Shown: positions 8,549 through 12,154 of the stretch, piece after piece | How positions within the stretch are numbered: position 1 is the stretch's first letter | Layout of the letters: each line of letters begins with the position of its first letter | Source: Pseudomonadota bacterium | GTDB taxonomy: Bacteria; Pseudomonadota; Gammaproteobacteria; Burkholderiales; Burkholderiaceae_D | Length of the DNA: 12,154 nt | Assembly: GCA_023435945.1 (NCBI GenBank) | Contig: JAEZLB010000248.1 | Location: 1-12,154, forward strand | Direction of reading: 5' to 3' | Program-made: the position numbers and the translations under genes | The notes under the pieces: generated by a model | What the model saw: the letters and a program-made list of their open reading frames with translations, nothing else | The model's database searches: none | What the model was told of the DNA's origin: nothing

Positions 8549-9469
8549 TCAGACGGAGACGGATTTCATTAATTGCAGCACCAGGTCGCGGCTGGATAAG
8601 GCGCTGTTGCTGGAGGATTTCAGGGGCCGCAGGCGATGCGCGGCAACCGGAACCAGCACCGCCTGCACGTCCTCCGGGATGACATGGTTGCGTCCTTCCA
8701 GCGCGGCCCATGCGCGGGCCGCTTGCAGCAGCGCGATAGCGGCGCGGGGACTCAGTCCTTCGGCAAACATGCCATTGTGCCGCGAGGCATGCGTCAGCGC
8801 TTGCACATAATCGATCAGGGCAGGAGAGGCGTGGATCTCGCGCAAGGCCGCCTGAGCGCCCATCAGTTCCTGCGGCGGCATCACCGTGCGCAGTTCCTTT
8901 AGCATCGTGCGCCGGTCCTCGCCCATCAGCAAGGCGCGTTCGGCGGCGGCATCCGGATAGCCCAGCGACAGGCACATCAGGAATCGGTCAAGTTGTGATT
9001 CCGGCAGGGGAAAGGTGCCAATCTGGTAGGCGGGATTTTGGGTCGCGATCACAAAAAAAGGCTGCGGCAGATCGCGTGTCACACCATCGGCGGTGACTTG
9101 TCTTTCTTCCATCGCTTCCAGCAGGGCCGACTGGGTTTTAGGGGTGGCGCGATTGATCTCGTCGGCCAACAGGACTTGCGTGAAAATGGGCCCGGGATGG
9201 AACTGGAAACCCTGCTTGTCGCGATCGAATACCGCAATGCCCACCACGTCTGCCGGCAACAGGTCGTTGGTGAACTGTACGCGATTGAATCGAAGCCCGA
9301 GTGTAATGGCCAGCGCATGCGCGAGCGTGGTTTTGCCTACACCCGGCACGTCTTCGATCAATAAATGCCCGCCGGCCAGCAGGCAAACCAGGGCTTGCCG
9401 TATTTGCTTGTCCTTGCCGACGATGACTTTTCCGACTTCTTTTGCAGCCGCATGAACGTGAGAAAACAT
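8549..9469 (-). CDS. MoxR family AAA+ ATPase
   Basis: A 306-residue AAA+ ATPase that probably remodels or activates partner proteins, here DUF58 and TgpA. Numbered from the chosen start: Walker A GVGKTT (Lys46), Walker B LLADEI (Asp103, Glu104), sensor 1 in ATQNP (Asn145), likely arginine finger in ESQLDRF (Arg162) and sensor 2 in SPRA (Arg242). All are present, so it should be active. The reading frame extends upstream to 9532, but those residues are unlike the family. The ATG at 9469 is preferred because AGGA lies five bases before it and the protein then begins MFSHVHAAAKEVGKVIVGK, as MoxR proteins do; the ATG at 9475 is a close alternative. It is the first gene of the operon, so its promoter should lie in 9470-9701. 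Confidence 0.93.
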   Translation of the reverse strand: MFSHVHAAAKEVGKVIVGKDKQIRQALVCLLAGGHLLIEDVPGVGKTTLAHALAITLGLRFNRVQFTNDLLPADVVGIAVFDRDKQGFQFHPGPIFTQVLLADEINRATPKTQSALLEAMEERQVTADGVTRDLPQPFFVIATQNPAYQIGTFPLPESQLDRFLMCLSLGYPDAAAERALLMGEDRRTMLKELRTVMPPQELMGAQAALREIHASPALIDYVQALTHASRHNGMFAEGLSPRAAIALLQAARAWAALEGRNHVIPEDVQAVLVPVAAHRLRPLKSSSNSALSSRDLVLQLMKSVSV

Positions 9470-9701
9470 GTGCATCCTGGAGACTATTGTGAGGCATGGA
9501 AATGCTATGAGAGCGTGGTTTCCCCGCATCAATCTTGTGCAAGCTTAAACTAAAGCGCCATCCGCTCCGCCCGGATGTGGGCAATTTGCCGCGTTTTGGA
9601 AAACGTACTGGACAAAGTCCTATTCCATGAGTTGAACAATCCTCGCAGGCACAGTTGATGCAGCGGTTACAATAGCGGCTTCATTTTTTCTGGTTTTGCG
9701 C
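9470..9701. promoter_or_regulatory. Divergent intergenic region between moxR and ylqF
   Basis: These 232 bases must hold the promoters of both divergent units. A 6-base dyad, CATCCG (9559-9564) and CGGATG (9572-9577) with a 7-base spacer, sits near the middle and could be an operator, although a match this short can arise by chance. For moxR, a weak - strand candidate is TTGATG, 17 bases, then CATAGC (about 9499-9527). No gene is seen here. Confidence 0.5.
9646..9673 (+). promoter_or_regulatory. Candidate sigma-70 promoter for ylqF
   Basis: TACAAT at 9668-9673 matches the -10 consensus at five of six positions and lies 28 bases before the ylqF ATG. The best-placed -35 (CAGGCA, 9646-9651, 16-base spacer) matches only three of six, so the call rests mainly on the -10 box and its position. 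Confidence 0.35.
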
Positions 9702-10619
9702 ATGTCCATACAATGGTTTCCCGGTCATATGAATGCCGCCCGCCGACAGGCGGCAGAGGCAATGGAGAAGGTCGATCTGGTGCTGGAAGTACTGGATGCG
9801 CGCATACCGCAAGCCAGCAGCAATCCCATGATTGCGCAATTGCGTGCGCATCGGCAGCGTCCTTGCCTGAAAATCCTCAATAAAAGCGATCTGGCCGATC
9901 CTGCTGCTACCCAGCAGTGGATCGAATATTTCAATGCGCAAAAGGATACCCACGCGATCACCATCAGCAGCAAGAAGCCGGCCGATGTGGCGCGGGTACC
10001 CGGCATTGCGCTGAAACTGGCACCCCATCGCGGTACTGCACTGAAGCCCTTGCGCATTATGATCATGGGCATACCCAATGTCGGCAAATCGACCCTGATG
10101 AATGCGCTGCTGAAAAAGCGCGTAGCCAAGGTGGGCGACGAACCCGCCGTCACCAAGACGCAGCAGCGCCTGTATTTGGGCAATAACATTGTGCTGATCG
10201 ACACGCCGGGTATGATGTGGCCGAAGATAGAACATCCGACGGATGGGCTGATGCTGGCTGCTAGTCATGCCATCGGCGTGAATGCCATCATCGAAGAAGA
10301 AGTCGCCACCTTCCTGGGAGAATTGCTGCTGAAGCATTATCCCCAGTTGCTGAAAGCGCGTTATGGATTCGCTACCGAGGGCTTGGACGGGGTGGGAGTC
10401 ATAGAGGGCGTGGCAGCGCGGCGTGCATTTCGTCTCAAGGGCGGCAGTTTCGATCTGGAAAAAGCGGCACATACACTGCTGCAGGATTATCGTGACGGCG
10501 CACTGGGACGTGTAAGCCTGGAAACGCCGCAAAGCCGCATCGAACTCCTTGCGACTTATCAGCCACCGCCTTCGCTCGGTGAGGCGCCTGAGTCACGTGA
10601 GGGAACGGAAGCCGATTAA
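9702..10619 (+). CDS. ylqF: Ribosome biogenesis GTPase YlqF/RbgA (circularly permuted)
   Basis: A 305-residue GTPase of the YlqF/RbgA family, whose best-studied member (Bacillus subtilis RbgA) acts late in 50S ribosomal subunit assembly. The GTPase motifs are in the permuted order G4-G5-G1-G3: NKSD (60-63), a TISSKK segment (G5), GIPNVGKS (123-130) and DTPG (167-170). The opening MSIQWFPGHMNAARRQ is the conserved family start, which supports the ATG at 9702 over the in-frame TTG at 9696. No clear ribosome-binding site precedes it. The C-terminal part (about 210-305) is helical and more variable, as expected. It stands alone or heads a short unit with sodC 68 bases downstream. In proteobacteria its exact ribosomal role is less well tested than in Bacillus. 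Confidence 0.95.
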   Translation: MSIQWFPGHMNAARRQAAEAMEKVDLVLEVLDARIPQASSNPMIAQLRAHRQRPCLKILNKSDLADPAATQQWIEYFNAQKDTHAITISSKKPADVARVPGIALKLAPHRGTALKPLRIMIMGIPNVGKSTLMNALLKKRVAKVGDEPAVTKTQQRLYLGNNIVLIDTPGMMWPKIEHPTDGLMLAASHAIGVNAIIEEEVATFLGELLLKHYPQLLKARYGFATEGLDGVGVIEGVAARRAFRLKGGSFDLEKAAHTLLQDYRDGALGRVSLETPQSRIELLATYQPPPSLGEAPESREGTEAD

Positions 10620-10641
10620 GCCGATCTAGAGCTTTTGACAA

Positions 10642-10662
10642 GTGCCGCAATCCCCGCGGCAC
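10642..10662 (+). terminator. Perfect 7-bp hairpin: ylqF terminator or sodC operator
   Basis: GTGCCGC and GCGGCAC form a perfect 7-base-pair, GC-rich stem around a 7-base loop, 22 bases past the ylqF stop. The following CCTATTCTT is a poor T-tract. A consensus TTGACA (10635-10640) abuts the left arm and TATTCT (10665-10670) follows the right arm, but their 24-base spacing is too long for an ordinary sigma-70 promoter. Terminator is the simpler reading; an operator is possible. Confidence 0.45.
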
Positions 10663-10687
10663 CCTATTCTTGAAGAGGAGAAAAGCG

Positions 10688-11230
10688 ATGAAGGTGATCA
10701 TTCCGTTATTTGCGGCGTTGCTGCTGGCTGGCTGTCATTCCTTTGGCGACAAGGAGGCCGATACCAAGTCTTCCGGCACTAAGCGGGCGCACGCCCAACT
10801 TGAATCCAAGAGTGGTTCGAAGGCAAAAGGCACGGCGCATCTTACCCAGCGTGATGGCGGCAAGGTTCGCGTCGAGGTCGCCGCCTCTGGTCTGAAGCCC
10901 AATACAGAGCATGCGATCCATCTTCATGAAAAAGGGGATTGTTCTGCGCCGGATGCGACCAGTGCTGGCCCCCACTTCAATCCTGAGAAGCAGCCCCACG
11001 GTCATCCGAAAGACATGAAGCGCCATGCCGGTGACTTACCCAATCTGCGCGCCAATGCTCAAGGAGAGGTGGACACCACTTTTGAAGTGACGGGTATCAC
11101 CCTCGATGAGGATTACCGCGGTGTACTGGAGCGAGCCATCGTCATTCACGCCAATGCCGACGACTACCAGACGCAGCCGGCAGGCGATGCAGGCGGACGT
11201 ATAGCCTGCGGCGTAATCCGGAAAGACTGA
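10688..11230 (+). CDS. sodC: Cu,Zn superoxide dismutase, lipoprotein
   Basis: A 180-residue enzyme that converts superoxide to hydrogen peroxide and oxygen in the cell envelope. The start at 10688 follows a strong ribosome-binding site (AGAGGAG, 10674-10680) and gives a lipoprotein signal with lipobox LAGC (Cys16); the next residue, His, does not suggest inner-membrane retention. A Lys/Ser-rich linker leads to the catalytic domain. By alignment with human SOD1, copper ligands are His78, His80 and His154; His96 bridges; zinc ligands are His104, His113 and Asp116; the disulfide pair is Cys85-Cys174; and the substrate-guiding arginine is Arg171 in GGRIACGV. The active site is complete. It lies between ylqF and ffs with no functional link to either. 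An upstream in-frame TTG at 10670 is less likely because it would place charged residues before the signal and overlap the ribosome-binding site. Confidence 0.96.
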   Translation: MKVIIPLFAALLLAGCHSFGDKEADTKSSGTKRAHAQLESKSGSKAKGTAHLTQRDGGKVRVEVAASGLKPNTEHAIHLHEKGDCSAPDATSAGPHFNPEKQPHGHPKDMKRHAGDLPNLRANAQGEVDTTFEVTGITLDEDYRGVLERAIVIHANADDYQTQPAGDAGGRIACGVIRKD

Positions 11231-11251
11231 TCTTCATCCGGAAGAAATCCG

Positions 11252-11278
11252 GGAGGCGACACATTTGATGCCGCCTCT
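11252..11278 (+). terminator. Possible sodC terminator hairpin
   Basis: GAGGCG (11253-11258) pairs with CGCCTC (11272-11277), extended by a G-T pair, around a 13-base loop, beginning 22 bases after the sodC stop. There is no T-run, so termination could be weak or Rho-dependent. The right arm lies just before the ffs -10 box. Confidence 0.35.
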
Positions 11279-11291
11279 GACGCTTTGCTGG

Positions 11292-11297
11292 TAGAAT
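11292..11297 (+). promoter_or_regulatory. -10 box of the ffs promoter
   Basis: TAGAAT matches the -10 consensus at five of six positions and ends 7 bases before the predicted 5' end of the SRP RNA, the expected distance. A -35 at normal spacing is poor; TTGATG (11265-11270) is 21 bases upstream, which is long. Confidence 0.55.
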
Positions 11298-11304
11298 AGC
11301 GCTC

Positions 11305-11400
11305 GGCGGGCCCCTGCGCATTGTGGCATGGTGAAACTGGTCAGGTCGGGAACGAAGCAGCCACAGCCGTTATCCATAAGTGCCGCAGATCAGGCTCGCC
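11305..11400 (+). ncRNA. ffs: Signal recognition particle RNA (4.5S RNA, small bacterial type)
   Basis: This RNA binds Ffh and directs nascent inner-membrane proteins to FtsY and the Sec translocon. The universal domain IV core is clear: GGTCAGGTCG-GGAA-CGAAGCAGCC (from 11339) carries the GGAA tetraloop (11349-11352) and the asymmetric internal loop bound by the Ffh M domain. The rod closes below it: ATGG (11328-11331) pairs with CCAT (11374-11377), CTGCG (11314-11318) with CGCAG (11384-11388), and GGCGGGCC (11305-11312) with GGCTCGCC (11393-11400, one G-T pair). The length of about 96-100 bases and lack of an Alu domain match the gammaproteobacterial type. The ends are set by pairing and the -10 box and may shift by a few bases. 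The pyrimidine-rich run after 11400 may help termination. Confidence 0.95.
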
Positions 11401-11510
11401 CCCTATCTTCTTCCCTTCTCTTTTCCTCCGCTTTTCCTGCATTTTTCGTGAATTCCTGCATCCGTTTTGCGGCGGTGGCGATGAAAATTTGTCCAGAGTG
11501 ACAATACTGC

Positions 11511-11538
11511 TTATCAGCAGCGGCATGTCGGGTAAAAT
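11511..11538 (+). promoter_or_regulatory. Candidate dnaX promoter
   Basis: TAAAAT (11533-11538) matches the -10 consensus at five of six positions. TTATCA (11511-11516) lies 16 bases upstream and matches the -35 at four of six. A start near 11545 would leave a leader of about 23 bases. An overlapping pair, TTGTCC (11489-11494) and TATCAG (11512-11517), is a weaker alternative. Confidence 0.42.
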
Positions 11539-11567
11539 GCGGAGTGATTTCAACCGCCGTGACGACC

Positions 11568-12154
11568 ATGTCCTATCAAGTCCTTGCCCGCAAGTATCGT
11601 CCCCGCAGCTTCGAAACGCTGGTCGGGCAGGAGCACGTGGTGCGGGCGCTGACGCATGCACTGGCACAAAAGCGCCTGCATCATGCCTACCTGTTTACCG
11701 GCACACGTGGTGTCGGCAAGACCACGCTGTCCCGCATTCTCGCCAAATCCCTGAATTGCACCGGCGCCGATGGCAATGGCGATATCACGCCCACGCCCTG
11801 CGGCGTATGCGAAGCCTGTGTGGCGATCGATGCCGGACGCTTCGTCGATTACATCGAGATGGACGCTGCCTCCAATCGCGGCGTGGATGAAATGGCGCAA
11901 TTGCTGGAACAGGCGGTGTACGCACCGTCGAATGCGCGCTTCAAGGTCTACATGATCGACGAGGTGCACATGCTCACCAACCATGCCTTCAACGCGATGC
12001 TGAAGACGCTGGAAGAGCCGCCCGCGCATGTGAAGTTCATACTGGCCACTACCGATCCGCAAAAAATTCCCGTAACCGTGCTGTCGCGCTGCCTGCAGTT
12101 CAATCTCAAGCAGATGCCGGCCGGCCATATCATCGGCCACCTGGAAAATATCCT
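11568..12154 (+). CDS. dnaX: DNA polymerase III tau/gamma subunit, 3'-truncated
   Basis: The first 195 codons of the clamp-loader ATPase, which loads the beta sliding clamp on DNA and, as tau, links polymerase cores at the fork; the window ends inside the gene. The N-terminus MSYQVLARKYRPRSF is a family hallmark. Walker A is GTRGVGKTT (45-53, Lys51). Four zinc-binding cysteines are present (64, 78, 81, 84); the loop after the first is five residues longer than in E. coli. Walker B is YMIDEVH (Asp131, Glu132), sensor 1 lies in LATTDP, and SRC carries the arginine finger (Arg174). No strong ribosome-binding site precedes the ATG. Whether a shorter gamma form is made by frameshifting cannot be judged because that region is outside. 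The SRP RNA gene just upstream is an arrangement also known from Bacillus. Confidence 0.97.
   Translation, partial: MSYQVLARKYRPRSFETLVGQEHVVRALTHALAQKRLHHAYLFTGTRGVGKTTLSRILAKSLNCTGADGNGDITPTPCGVCEACVAIDAGRFVDYIEMDAASNRGVDEMAQLLEQAVYAPSNARFKVYMIDEVHMLTNHAFNAMLKTLEEPPAHVKFILATTDPQKIPVTVLSRCLQFNLKQMPAGHIIGHLENI

Noticed and set aside
9470..9532. Longer moxR start at 9532
   Set aside because: The extra residues are unlike MoxR N-termini, and the ATG at 9469 has a well-placed AGGA.
9681..10532. 283-codon open frame on the - strand
   Set aside because: It lies opposite ylqF, whose GTPase motifs are intact; its translation looks like an antisense shadow with no domain.
10635..10670. TTGACA/TATTCT as an ordinary sigma-70 promoter for sodC
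   Set aside because: The 24-base spacing is outside the working range; kept only as a finding about a possible regulated site.
11216..11252. Three copies of ATCCGG at the end of sodC and just after it
   Set aside because: The spacing is irregular and the unit is only six bases; no link to a known repeat or binding site.

Overview
The window looks like chromosomal DNA of a betaproteobacterium, most likely Burkholderiales and perhaps Oxalobacteraceae. This rests on gene content, moderately high GC by eye, and the style of the housekeeping genes (dnaX with a small SRP RNA just upstream, YlqF, MltB, TgpA). The genus cannot be fixed from the sequence alone. I found no tRNA or rRNA genes, CRISPR array, insertion sequence or phage gene.

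Left third (1-4045, + strand): the 3' end of an exopolysaccharide or capsule locus. A PaaK/CapK-type adenylate-forming enzyme, cut by the window edge, is followed by a family 4 glycosyltransferase and a large heparinase II/III-family protein. The three genes overlap by a few bases each and are probably one transcript. They would build, decorate and possibly trim a surface polysaccharide that cannot be identified here.

Middle (4369-9469, - strand): a tight operon read right to left, moxR - DUF58 - tgpA - mltB. The first three form the widespread MoxR AAA+ ATPase / DUF58 / membrane transglutaminase set. The fourth is an outer-membrane lytic transglycosylase lipoprotein whose start overlaps the tgpA stop, which ties the set to peptidoglycan processing. 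A 323-base gene-free stretch (4046-4368) separates the two convergent operons.

Right part (9470-12154, + strand): a 232-base divergent intergenic region, then ylqF (circularly permuted ribosome-assembly GTPase), sodC (lipoprotein Cu,Zn superoxide dismutase with all metal ligands), ffs (4.5S/SRP RNA) and the first 195 codons of dnaX (DNA polymerase III tau/gamma), cut by the right edge. The short intergenic spaces here hold several hairpins and promoter-like elements.

No clearly new system is visible. The points most worth checking are the mltB linkage to the tgpA operon, the EPS trio with an apparently leaderless lyase-family protein, and a perfect 7-bp dyad upstream of sodC.
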